NCBI GenBank assembly: GCA_011033025.1
Contig: WFMF01000033.1
Coordinates: forward strand, 310,001-374,000
Source of the DNA: Beroe forskalii
Taxonomy: Eukaryota; Ctenophora; Nuda; Beroida; Beroidae
DNA length: 64,000 nt
Reading direction: 5' to 3'
Notes under the pieces: model-generated
Database searches by the model: none
Told to the model about the DNA's origin: nothing
The model's input: only the letters and a program-made list of their open reading frames with translations
Shown: one piece after another, positions 1-12,500 of the stretch
Numbering within the stretch: the first letter of the stretch is position 1
Layout of the letters: every line of letters starts with the position of its first letter
Position numbers and translations under genes: made by a program

Positions 1-2017
1 CAACAACTTTGCCAACGAAAGGTTCAGAGAATGCATCAATATTGCAACCAACATTTTCTGGAGTTTGGGGCAGAAATGGAAGTACATCTAAACTTATTCC
101 CCAATATCCCATCCTTTCTAGATCTACCAAATCAAGAGTTTTGTCTTTGACATCATCTATTTTGCCTCGGGTTTCTAAGAGAAGCAATTTCTTTGCAAGT
201 ATACCATCATACTTGACAAGAGAAAGCACTTTCCTTACAAGACCAGATAGCTTATATGACTGATGAACTGATTTTTCCTCTCCATCGAATGTTAATGACA
301 TGGAAAGATGGTTTTTCTTATTAACAATTGGTTGGTAAGAAACTGGATGGTCCACTAAAAGGAGCTCAGAGTGCAAAATATCCCTTTTTGCTATCAACCC
401 TCTCCCTTTCCCATCAACATATTCATTCATCATGGCACTAACATTGAGATAATCTCCAGGGATAACCTCGTTCTTTACAGATTGGTAGCCGGCATCGTTA
501 CCACCTTCTTGTTTTGAAACTTCTGTGAATCTTGTCATGAGCATATCGGCAATGATGTGAGGATTTATATTACCACTCCAAAATGAAGACAATGTTGCTT
601 CACTATTGGCACTCAATTGTGAAAGTTTGAGCTCTCCCATCATTGAAAATGCCTTTGCTAAGGCAAAGTGGGCTTTTTTGTAATGGTTTGCTTCAGTTGC
701 AATACGTAAAGATGCACTGGCAGCTGCGATTGCAGTCTGAAAAATGTTAAGTTTTACACAAACAACTGCTATGTTATTGAGGAGAATGCATACATTTTCC
801 TTACTCTGTAGTGCCGCAGTATATTCTTCTTTTGCATCTTCATATCTCCCTTCCCTATAAGCAGCGTTTCTTTTCCCTTTGCTACTCTCATCCTTAGCTT
901 TCATTACTTTGCTCTTCCCAATAAACTCTGCTAATACCTTCCATAACAATAGAACTGAGTCCTTGTTTTCTGGCTTCAGTCCAAGCTTTTCTGCACTGAG
1001 CTGATAACGGTCTTTTGCCTTTTTATCTGATCCAAACATCATAGCTGCAGCAGCATCAAGCAATGCATCTTCAAACTGGTTGAGCTTTATATGGACTTGA
1101 GCACGGTTATTCAAGGAAGTCCTCACAGCGTTTCTAAACAATTGCAGTCCATCAAAATACAAGTTAAGAGCAGAAACCAACTCTCCGGAGTTGAAGAAGG
1201 CCTTTGCCTGACTTCTTATCTGTTCGATGTCTATCACCGAAGCTTCAATGATGATATCTGAGGGCGTATCAACACGGATCGCCCTGTTTCCAGCCATACA
1301 GATCTTGTAGAGGGGCTCACAAATCTTCATTTCTAAGCCAACAGGGAACGTTTGACTGGTAATCTCCTGGTTGTTTTCAGGGACCAAGTTGTATATTGAC
1401 AGATCGACAACATCCCCAGTTTCATCCTCAAAGATCATTTGAGCAGCAGTCATTGAACATGCTGGGACAATGATGGTTCCTTCAACGTAGCACCCAACAG
1501 CAGGTTTGAATAATTTCAAGTCAGATATCATAATTTTCTTTAGTTTGCTTATATCCCGAGATGCTGTCTCATGGGTTTTCCTCACACTTGAACTTGATGT
1601 ATTGAACTGAATATTTGCGTTATCTGATTTAGACTGAGTATGCATGTTCATAACATAATCGTAGGTTGATTGATACACTTCTAGATATTTTTGACGAGTC
1701 ACCTTTTCACCCCATTTTGCAAGATCTAATTTCAAAACACTAAAATCTGGCAAATTAACTTTTGGCCATTCCATTCGCACAGCATTCTCTAAAATTCCAT
1801 CACCCCGGATATCAGCAAGTTGAAAAGAATTGAAAAACGAATCTCGGGTAGCATAATGATGCAAAGCGTTGATACACCAATTTTGAACACATGCCTTGAG
1901 TGCGGCAATCATTTTCGTTCTCGCATCATTATCAACCAATCTGTAGTACTCATCTTTCACACTCACAGGGCAGTATGTGAAAAGAACTCTTTCCCATATT
2001 GCTTGATTCTCTCCCAT
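1..2017 (-). CDS. TPR and split-SET domain protein, 5' part (gene continues past the left edge)
   Basis: One open frame runs on the minus strand from an ATG at 2,017 (MGENQAIWERV) to base 1 without a stop or intron, about 672 residues. Around residue 174 there is an OB-like segment (GCYVEGTIIVPA, then FEDETGDVVDLSIYN) of the kind that precedes TPRs in TPR-SET proteins. TPR-like helices occupy about 266-330 and 370-450. Near residue 532 the motif GKGRGLIAKRDI is the N-terminal half of a SET fold (SMYD-like); the catalytic half must lie to the left of the window. Inferred role: protein lysine methyltransferase or a non-catalytic relative, which cannot be decided without the C-terminus. The start is supported by in-frame stops just upstream (2,021-2,023 and 2,033-2,035). 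Lack of introns across 2 kb is unusual beside its intron-rich neighbours. Confidence 0.8.
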   Translation of the reverse strand, partial: MGENQAIWERVLFTYCPVSVKDEYYRLVDNDARTKMIAALKACVQNWCINALHHYATRDSFFNSFQLADIRGDGILENAVRMEWPKVNLPDFSVLKLDLAKWGEKVTRQKYLEVYQSTYDYVMNMHTQSKSDNANIQFNTSSSSVRKTHETASRDISKLKKIMISDLKLFKPAVGCYVEGTIIVPACSMTAAQMIFEDETGDVVDLSIYNLVPENNQEITSQTFPVGLEMKICEPLYKICMAGNRAIRVDTPSDIIIEASVIDIEQIRSQAKAFFNSGELVSALNLYFDGLQLFRNAVRTSLNNRAQVHIKLNQFEDALLDAAAAMMFGSDKKAKDRYQLSAEKLGLKPENKDSVLLLWKVLAEFIGKSKVMKAKDESSKGKRNAAYREGRYEDAKEEYTAALQSKENVCILLNNIAVVCVKLNIFQTAIAAASASLRIATEANHYKKAHFALAKAFSMMGELKLSQLSANSEATLSSFWSGNINPHIIADMLMTRFTEVSKQEGGNDAGYQSVKNEVIPGDYLNVSAMMNEYVDGKGRGLIAKRDILHSELLLVDHPVSYQPIVNKKNHLSMSLTFDGEEKSVHQSYKLSGLVRKVLSLVKYDGILAKKLLLLETRGKIDDVKDKTLDLVDLERMGYWGISLDVLPFLPQTPENVGCNIDAFSEPFVGKVV

Positions 2018-3553
2018 GAACTAGGCATTAATTCATGAACAATCAGATAATCAAATACTTTTTAGCTCTGAAATATTTATGAATATACACATATTTTGGT
2101 GCACCAATCTTATCAAGTTATAATAAACAATGATTTCAAGGATTTTGCTGTTTGCCATTCTGTGGTGTTGGATGGAACCCCCTGTTGTAATAGTATTTTT
2201 GCTAGAAATCACCACTTCATGGCGTGACGCGTGCACACAAAACTGTACATTTTCCGGACAAGAGAACCAAAAATATCACAAAAGAATTGAATTAATGAGC
2301 CAAGAAAGATACAAATAATTTATTGAAACACTTAAAAAATAAAATCATACAAAAATTCAGAGAAAAGACTTCTCCACGATAGAAATGATTGTATAATCGT
2401 GATACTCATCCTCAAAACTTCAAAACATATTATATATCACAAGAATTTTAAGAATTTATACCAAAACAAGAACAATCAATACTTGGAAAAAATACACGAC
2501 GGTTAAAGTTTTAGCACGATTTCTCAAATGAAGGGATTCGTGGATTATAAAATTATAATAGGTTGTTTATATCCATGTTAGTAATTTAGTTATAAGCAAA
2601 CATAAGTACTTAATGACTTGAATAGCAATTTAAAAAGCTGCTACAACTTGCACCAATCTTCGAACTTTCAAATTGAACTTTCAAATGGAATGGTAGAGGT
2701 GTACCTTCAGCCTATCTTAGTATCTTAAAAGAATTAGATCCTATAAAAAATAAATCTATGGAATAGTTTTAGAAATTTTCTAGAGTAACTAGAGTAAATT
2801 TTTTAAATCTTCATTTCAATTTGTTTTATAATTTAACAAGAGAAATAAATAAACATTTGTAAAAATTATTACGAAAGTAAGAATTCATAAATAGCATCAA
2901 ATACACTGACAAAGGTTTATTGCACCAAATCTACCTTAATAATTACGCCAAACTTTTTATGGCTTAATAACAATAATTTAACCATGTAATCCTTGTTCTC
3001 ATGCATTATGACATTATGCAGTCCTGAGGTCAAGAGTGAGACCAATGATCTACCGAGGCAGGATTTGTGACCGAGGCCTCGGTCAGGGTAGAACGCTAAT
3101 ATTTGGCAAATACCAAGGCTGAAGCCGAGGCATCGGTCAATCATTGGTTGTGTTGTACTTTGGTACTCTGTATGGTAATCTTGCCTCGTGGATCAATTTC
3201 ATAATATAAAATAACTATTTATAGACACACTATGCCCCAACAGAAATTGGACCGATTTGTCCAAATTTCATAGACTAAACACTAACCTTCTTCACTTGAA
3301 CAAAATCCGATCTGTCAAGCTTCTTCTTCATATATTATTTACAAACATCATTCTATGTGAACAGACATTACTACATATTCTAGTTCACTGACAACTTGTC
3401 ACTAACAAACGACCGGTTACCATTTCTCAATAAATCCGGTTACGGTATCGGTGTCTGTTGGCTAAAAACGCCCAGTTAATCAGTATTTCGGTTTCTGTTT
3501 CTGTTAACCGGTCGTTTCCTAATAATGACGAGATTCAGAGATTTACCTACATG
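2018..3553. other. Intergenic, no gene seen; includes a short palindromic element
   Basis: This AT-rich stretch lies between the 5' end of the TPR-SET gene and the 3' end of the receptor gene. No open frame here looks coding. It should hold the TPR-SET promoter and 5' leader, but I see no clear TATA box. The only structured sequence is the inverted-repeat element at 3,041-3,148. Confidence 0.6.
3041..3148. repeat. ~108-bp inverted-repeat (MITE-like) element
   Basis: The ends are inverted copies: ACCAATGATCTACCGAGGC at the left and, read on the other strand, ACCAATGATTGACCGATGC at the right. Inside is a perfect 16-bp palindrome, GACCGAGGCCTCGGTC, and further CCGAGGC words. The whole could fold into one hairpin. 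A non-autonomous terminal-inverted-repeat element is the simplest reading; no target-site duplication was established. Confidence 0.5.
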
Positions 3554-6500
3554 TCACACCACGTTATGCGGTCCTGTTCGCTTTAACGATCCTCCGAATA
3601 ACTGTGGCGATGACCGCGGCTCACTGCCTCGCGGCATAGGAGCAATGCGAGCAATGTGCGAGCTGCTCCCACTATCATTGCTCCCACTCTTCCCACTCTT
3701 CCCCAGAGTCCCACTCTTCCCCAGAGTCCCACTCTTCCCCTTTCTCCCCAGGGTCCCTACAGAGAACTTGGCGCATGGCTCCTGGTAGGTCGTACTGAAG
3801 TTGTAGATTTCAAGGCCAGGGGGAGGAGCGACAGGGGTGGTGTCATCAGCTGTGTCATGAGTGGTGTCATAATGGGTTTCATCTGAGTATGCAGCAGCTG
3901 TGGTTGTGGTGGTGGAGGAGGAGGTGGAGTAGGCTGGAAGAGGCGTTTCTGGAATATTCTCGTCTGGTTCTGGGGAGAAAAGAGAAAAGTCAAGGAAAAG
4001 AAGGGTTTTGACGAACTGAACGTTTGATATTTAAACGTCTTCTAGGATGGGGTAACTTATTAACATGTACAATTATTATAGGTCGTGGTAATTTATAATT
4101 TGTAGAACTGTAATTTTGTTCTGAAGCTCCAAATGAAAAGAAAAAAGCCGGCTCATAATAAATGTTGTTGGGATGAGGAATTAGAACTCCTTTGAGATAG
4201 GCCATAATAATATACGGGCAGGCTCAATGATAATACTATAATAATATCCTAATATCCAGTAAAATTTGTTACATTCTGCACTTGCAGGAACTGTCTTGGG
4301 GCTTCAAGTGTTATAATGTGGCCTATAACGCATATGTTATAGCAACTGAAAACTTGCAAGTGTAGGCATATATAACTCCTCTTTAAAAGTAGGAGAACGT
4401 TGATGCAACATTGGAAATCACAATAGCATTGCTTATTCTGATATTCATCGTTAAAAATGATATTTTCCTCTGATGAATAAGGTTTGCGATGATGCAGAAA
4501 GTTATACCCTTCAGGAGGGACTGAAGCAGAAGTAAATGGGGGAAAGTTTGCTGCATGAAAAGCGCAGTTTAAAAACCTCAGATCGTCTGACTGGTTTGGC
4601 AGAATGATCAGTGTACTTTTATCTAGCAATACTCACCTAAATAGTACGTATCATCTGATTGGTTCGGCAATATGAGTGATGTACTCACCTAAATAGTACG
4701 TATCATCTGACTGGTTGGGTAGTATGAGGGGTCTACTCACCTAAATAGTACGTATCATCTGACTGGTTCGGCAGAATGAGGGGTCTGCTCGCCCCCAAGT
4801 CCTTATCCGGCTCATCATATTGCGGAGTTGTTGCCATGGTAACGCGGTTGTTAGCGCTGTGGTGACGTCTGTCCAACGAGTCGTACATCCCCTCCTCAAT
4901 GTCTGTGTGCATTGTGTTGGGCGAGTCAACGTAGTACGAGGCTCCTGAGGTTTGAGACAATATGACGAAAAGGAGACTTTTTTCTAGGTAATATTATCAG
5001 ATAATGAACCTAATTTCCTTAAAATCTGAGGTTCATTATATTTTGAAAATATACCTTGAAAACTTTTAAAATGACTTTGACACATGGCTGGTATAGAGTA
5101 CCTACAGAGATCAGGTTACGAATTTAATGTAACCTCAACAATCTACATATAACTATATAATTCTTATCGAAACATGACAAAATATTTTTTAGAATTTATC
5201 TGAAAAACCATAGAAGTAACTTACGGTTCATAGAGGCTCGCAAGTCTTGCAGTGCGTTGGGGTGAGACTTTGGTCTGTTTAACAGGTCTACCGCTACAAT
5301 ACCCTGGTGAGATGAGGACTTTATGATACAAGTTCACACTGGACACACAGTACACAGCTGTGTACACACAGTACAATGTACAGCGTACACAGAACAAACA
5401 GTAAACAGTAAACAGTATACAGAACACAGTACACAGGACACACAGTACATAGAGTACACAGTACACACAGTGCACAGTACACTGAGTACACAGTACACAC
5501 AGTAAACAGTACACACAGTAAACAGTACACACAGTAAACAGTACACACAGTAAACAGTACACACAGTACACAGCACACAGGAATTACTACTGTTCAGTTG
5601 GGATGAACGGGACTGGTAGAGGCCGCTGGCTCAGACAGGTACAGGCTGGACGTTATTGCCAATATAGTTCAATGTTATATCACTTCAGTAATGGCAACTG
5701 CAGAGGGTACTGTTTAAAGTTTTAAAGGTGGGCAGGTAATAATGCAAGTTCATTATGATGTCGGTTGTTAGGTCCTGTCATATACACCAAAGGTAGGTCT
5801 ACGTCATCAATTCAACTTGGTTAGCACTGATGATGACGACACTTTGAAGTTTTGTCTGTTACATGTTCATGTAGGTAGCAAGGAATTCTCATTAGGTTGT
5901 TAAACTATCCACAGCAGGTGAAGGTGAAGGGCTAACATAATAATATGTTAATTTCCGACTTCCAGGAAACAGTCAGGGTTATTAACAAGAGACTGTCTGG
6001 TTGATTATACCAGAGACCTCTTGTTGTCAGGGAGTGTCTAAGGCTAGTCAGAAAGCTTGCGATTCTTTGAGAAGTTCATATGAACTACAGAATATGGAGA
6101 AATATGCTCTAATCCATATCTTTATCCAATTTTTGGTGAAATTTTCTTGCGTTCAATCAAAATGTTCAACGAATTACATATGCAAAGAATGAAGGAAATT
6201 TAACAAGCATTTAGCATAAAAACGGGTAATTTCACTGCATGCAGTACAGCTGGACCGGCGGCTGATCAAGAGACGTAGAAGGATAGTCAGTGGTATAGAG
6301 TGACGTCATTATCAAAGCTTAAAATAGGTAGTATTTTTACGACGTTGATTCGTTTTTTCCTTGGCAAGTGGAGCATGCATACATAAATACAATCAGTGTA
6401 CCTATGTCGCTTCGTTTTTAAGGTTATACGGGGTATGTAATATGTATGTAAGGAAAATGACAGCTCCATAAGTGACAGACTCTGTAAAAAAATAGTGATT

Positions 6501-9500
6501 GTTCAACGTCATCAATTCCCTATGCTTACATTTCTTACTGACGTCAGTCTCATGACCTGCATGTCTTGCACGCGGTACAGATATAGGGCAAGTGAAATGT
6601 AGATGATAAGGAATCCAGATCAATTTGAAAGAAATTGCGTGTGTTGCTATGGTGAAAGAGAATTGCACGTGCGAAGGGATTGTGGTCGGTACTGTAATTG
6701 GAATGTTAGGGCACTAAAGGATCCTGATAACTTCTTGACAACTGTCAGGGTCAGATATACAAACACGACTCATAGACAGCTACTCTTAATGTACCTGGAG
6801 AATATGATATACTTACTTTTGATAAGTCGCCTTGTACTAATGTATGATGTATATTATATCCAATCTACAAAATGTATAGTGTATCAAGTACATGAGTTTA
6901 ACAAGGTGTGGACGTATGTATAAGCTCCATACGAACTCCGTTGAGAATTGAGGTTATTACTTCTCTCCGGGCGGTAAAAAATAAAACCTAAAAAGGTTTC
7001 AACTTTTTAGGTAGGTAAATGCTAACTAAGGTGTAGCTCGTTAATGACTCTAACTTAATAAATGCTAACTAACCAAATAAGTCTCCTGACCTCTTTTCAT
7101 GGAAACGGATCTTAAAGTTTTAAAGCTTTCACGCAACTATTGAGAATTAGCTAATAAACTGACACCCTCCCTCCAAACACAAAGAGTTTACTGTTTGTGT
7201 TCCCGTACCGGCTTTGGATTACAGCCATACAACAACATATGCCGACTACCTGTAGGCAGACTTCTCCTAATCCAGATATTACTTCAGCTGTTGTTGTGTT
7301 TAACAGGTGCTAACATTGCAAGTCCCACACAGTGAGTGTAGGCTAATACTCTAATGCTGCAAGTCATACACAATCCACAGTGTAGGTGGCCGCTTTGCGG
7401 TTGGGTTCAAGAAAACAAATGTCTCGAAACACGAAAATTTAATCACTTATCATATTATTATATGGAAAAATATTTGATGTTTGAGTTCACGAATCTTAAT
7501 TCGTGGAATTTCTATAAATAATTCTATAAGTCTAATATTGTTTAGTATAGTATTTGACTAAATTTTGGTATAGAGAAGAAGAAATAATAAATTTCCATGC
7601 GATGCTAAGAGTAAATATCAAAATAACTAAAATAATGTTTCAAGTCGAAAATACAGATTCAAAAAATCAATAACTTCCCCTCTCATTGTTTCCCTAGGTA
7701 TTTATTCCTCTCGCCGTCAAAAATTCTGTCTTGAATTCAGTAATTCATATCTCCTTCAGTCCATTTGACATTCTCTCTCTTAACTCCTTACAATTCCACG
7801 CCTCGTAAATGTATAGAACATTACTCTTATCTTCTCTTTTAAATCCATACGCCTCAGTCCATTTAACTCAATCTCACTCATCAAGCCAAAGGATCTTCTG
7901 AGCTTTCTTTTAAAGCTTCAAATCCACGCCCTTCCCAATGGAAGTTCTCTGTCCTTTCAATCCCCTCACTCCAGACAATCCATACACCATCTCCCAAATC
8001 CATTTGACGAGCATCTACTGAGCTACATATATAGCCTCCCATCTCTGTCTGCCATGACCAGGCCTCGTATAAGAAGCAGACATCATCCAGTAGGGGTAAA
8101 AAGGAAGTCCTGCGTCTGTGATCGCCTTCTTCAGCCTCTCAAACTCCTCCGCCTTTTCCTCTTCTGTTGGGTAATCCGGTCCTGGGAACGCTCTGTAGTA
8201 CACCACATTATCGTAAGTTGGGTCAATGCTCAGTGCAGGGTTGAGGGGAGTGAGAGGGGAGGAGGAGGGGAGGTAGAAACTCTTGTAAGCTGTGTCCAGG
8301 GGTTGGAGGGTCTCCAGGTCGAGATAAACTGATGTCAGAACAGGAGCAGTCATGGGAAGCCTTTCATTTGCCTCGTTTTCTCCTCGCATGTACTTCCGGA
8401 GCTCCCAGTAAGCTTTTTTGGAGGAAGCTTTGTTCTTCATGTCATATCCTGTGCTGACCCAATTACCCGCAGAGTACATCTCCCGGGCACCAAATCCACA
8501 CCCCGTGATGTTGAGGGCCTTGTATTGTGGACAGTCGTACTTAGAACAAATGTCTGACAGAAGCTTGGGCTGTTGAGCCTTATTGCCGAGTGATGGGCGC
8601 ATTTCGGGCATGAAAGCTTCACATTCCTGGTAACCCAGAGCTTGTCGCCAAGTGATCTCATTCCTCCTGTTGTTAGAAACCTGCTTTCCTACTTTATCAA
8701 TATCATCATTGCTGAGATTGCAGAGACTGAGTGCAATCAGCGCCAGGGTAATGGCTACAAGTCGTAGTAGGGGTGCCATTGCTGGAGAATATAGGGATAA
8801 GTTTTCTGTTTTAAATATTACACGCTTTTAAACTTTGGTTTAAAAACTTAAAACGCTACATGAAGCAATTTAATAAGTTTTTGACTTTCAAACTAGCTGG
8901 AATGTGCATCGAATCGACAAACCAAATACTCAAATGACCAAAACGGAGGAGGGTAAACTTAAATATAAAAACCAATCCGGAAATGTGGTATGAAAGCATA
9001 AAATTACGAGGACGTGGTCCCGAATGGAAAATAAAAGTATCGGTTCATGCTGAGGTGTTAGGTAATTTCTGTAATGAATATTTTGCCGGAAATTACCAAA
9101 CGCAAGAACAGCGAATATGTTTTGGGGTTTCATTTAATAAATTATGGGGCGAAGTCCAGTTCAAATAACATGATGCATCACTTAGCATGTCACCTAACAT
9201 GTCATAAGCCAGAAAGTCTACCGCGATTCACGCAGTTCCATCATGTTGTATCGTCATCCCTGGTTTTATTTCCTTACCGAAACATCTGAATTTAAGTGAA
9301 TCGTCGCCATGGGGCTGATTGAATTTATACTTTTTAATTGTTGATAAACGCAATTTACTAAATTTATTCAAAATATGTTGGATTTAATTATTAATCAATG
9401 AAATCACTCAGAGCATTCCCCATTCATTCGGACCTAGCTTATCCTCATTCATTTCATATTCTGATGCGAACGCACAGTGTCCACGTTTACTGGAGAAATG

Positions 9501-12500
9501 ATGACTGGTCCATATAATACTGTTTCATTATACCTTTGCACAGCTCCAAGCAAGTCAAGCTGACATCAGTAATTGTATACCAATTACTCAATTATAACGC
9601 AAACGAACAATTAAGATTTAAAACCGTCATCATTACCATTGCATCTCTGATCTTTAATAATGCAAGAGAGGCAGCCGACATTTATGAATTCATATAATAT
9701 GGAAACATATCAAATTTGTCCAGTCATTAAGCGGATGACCTTTGACTCGAAGCTTTCTAGATTCTATTCTCTTATTTACAATTTAACGAATGTAGAATTT
9801 TCGGTATTTCTATCAAACACTCATCAGAACTTATTTCTAAAGTTCTGGTGTATTGGAGCATAAACGGAGTGATCAAACCGAACAACCTCTTGTCAACGGA
9901 CTAGCCAGCTAAAATTCCTAACATCACTCACCATAGTTTCATAATCTCCCAATTTCATGAAAAAATTTCATTATTCCTTATAAGGAATAATTCCTAACAT
10001 CACTCACCATGGGAGCTGAGATGGAGTCCCTATTGAAGTTAGCAGTGGAGGTCCGGGAGCGGATTGTGCCGTTGTTAGACTTCTCCGCAGAACAGCGCCG
10101 CGCAACCTTCCTCATGCTGACAGCTAGTGCGTTACGCCGCGAGTTGAAACACTCTGATACACTGGGGGAGAGGGGGTTAGAGGGGAGTTGAAACACTCCG
10201 ATACACTGAGGGGAGAGAGGGGAGTTTGAAAAATGAGTTCGAGAAGAAAGGGATAATTTGACCTTAGTTGCATTACCCCAATAGATATTTCACATTGCCA
10301 CAGGGGGCCATGCATGCATACACTCAATCGCACTAAATACAAATACACTATACACTGTACAATCTTACACTGTACGCACATAATATACATCCCATCAACT
10401 AGTGACACACAACTAATTGCTTTAATGACATCTGGTTTAAATGACACATGGCTTTAATGACACATGGTTTTAATAACAGATTCGAAGGGTGGGAGTATAC
10501 GAGTATTGCGCCAATTTGTTTGGTGCGTTACACCTCCTTACGCCTAATTGACATACAATTTAACATTTTGACACGATAAATTGCAATTTGACGAGATAAA
10601 TTACCATAATTTGTTCGTTAATTGAAATTAATGCTTCATCACTTGTCTCCGTAAATAACAAGTCGACATATTCTCATATTCAGTGTTGTACATAGAGTGG
10701 CAAACCCCTCTATAATGCTCGTTAGTTTCTCTCCTCTAACATAAAATATTGACACAACCTGCAAATGAATCAGACATAACAATACACGACTAAAGGTCAG
10801 AAATCCCTCATTCTAAACCATGACCATACATAAACCTCAATCATATACCTCCTGTGTACGGTACATAGGACGCCTAGGACGGTGTGCACTGTGTAGGTAC
10901 TGAGTACCGTGTGACAGTTGAGGGGTTTTACAGGGGAAGTGATAATTAGTGTAACCATAATAACCCTGTCACTGAGTCTATGTAGCGTCCGGCATATGTT
11001 GCAGGGGAGACAATAAATATATTGCTATTTTATGTCATAAAATCATCAACCAAGTTCCTAATCCCCCCTTCAAATCACAAATCCAACTGTACAAACGTGT
11101 AGACAGTTTCAATTAAAGTAGACTTTAATTTAAAGTTAGACTTGTTAAACAGATACTACTTCATACGTTTTAGCGAGTACTACTATAATTTGCTCAGGCA
11201 GGTATTGTCTAATTGTGTTTAGTTAATCAGTATCTGGCAGGAGCAGACACTGACAGCCAGATAAAAGTCGGGATACAAGACTCAGTGTAGTGAGATATAT
11301 CAGATACGTAATACGCTATGTCATGATATAACTATCCTATACGAACTGTGATGGTAGAGATACGTGATCTGTGATGATATTATTACGAAGCTTGACCACT
11401 GAACGGTGATGTGACATCAGACCTTGATTCACTGACATCAGACCTTGATTCACTGACATCAGACCTTGATATCACTGACATCAGACCTTGATATCACTGA
11501 CATCACACCTTGATATCACTCCACACGCTTCCTTGTTGTCATGTGACATCATTCTACCTCCTGACGGCCTTGTCTATCTAATGGCCGTGCTGACAATATG
11601 ACATAAACCTTCACCCTTCACGATATAGTCTTTATGTTTTACTATTGAATACTTATTCTGGGTGATAATATGGTAGTATGGTATAACAGAGCATATTATC
11701 ATAACCAAATCTTCAAGTTTCGAAGACACCTATTTCCGGTGTTTCTTCAGAATTTTATCAATATGTAACTGCCTATAACAAGAATTGGGCAGCCTGACTC
11801 AATATGCCGCAGAGTATGTTATTTACTGAGTATGATTTCAGTGAAGTAACACCTTGACATACTACAAAGTGAGATTAACGTTTGAAGTTACAGCGGCACA
11901 CGTCCTTAACACCTACACGTAGCCGGCTATATCTGACGGGATTACGTTATGTTCGGAAAGGCTAAAGGCTCATCAGTCATCATACACAGAGGTATGAACG
12001 GATCAAATCACAGAACTTCAGTACTGTGGTTTCTAGGTTAAAATACAATGCACTTTAAAGGCAGCTTCGATTCGATTGAAATTTCAAGCAGAATCCATCC
12101 GAAAGTTCGAATCCAGAAGTTACGCCAAAGTTTGAGAGTTTGATTCCAACTGTTTTAAGGATTAAAATTTTTTGAAAAGGTAACTTTTTTAATTTTAAAA
12201 GGTATCTTTGAATTTATGCAATTATTTTAGGATCTCAAGTTGTTATAGTATTTATTATTTTGTGGGGAGCGTGCTGAGAGGATCACTATAACAAAACTAA
12301 CATAATATCTTGAGCACATTCCAGCTTTAATAGCAGCCCGAGTGATGATAAATTAGGGAGAGATACTACAGAATCTAATAGGCAGTTGAGAATGACGTCA
12401 TTATCATGGTTTAGAATGGTGTGTTGATGACGTTTATACTGGCTATTTTTTATCAATTCCTGTGGAGGAGACTCAAGGTCCGCAGACAGACAGACTATAA

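Noticed and set aside
5221..5578. Several long frames on both strands rich in Tyr/Val/Cys or Thr/Gln/His
   Set aside because: They are translations of the ACAGTA minisatellite; only 5225-5303 is kept as an exon, in a different frame fixed by splice phase.
8054..8332. Plus-strand 92-codon frame
   Set aside because: Antisense shadow of the SOUL coding region.
11410..11520. CRISPR-like array
   Set aside because: Units are contiguous with no unique spacers, and the DNA is eukaryotic; an ordinary minisatellite.
12105..12116. tRNA B-box-like GTTCGAATCC
   Set aside because: No A box, cloverleaf or terminator around it.
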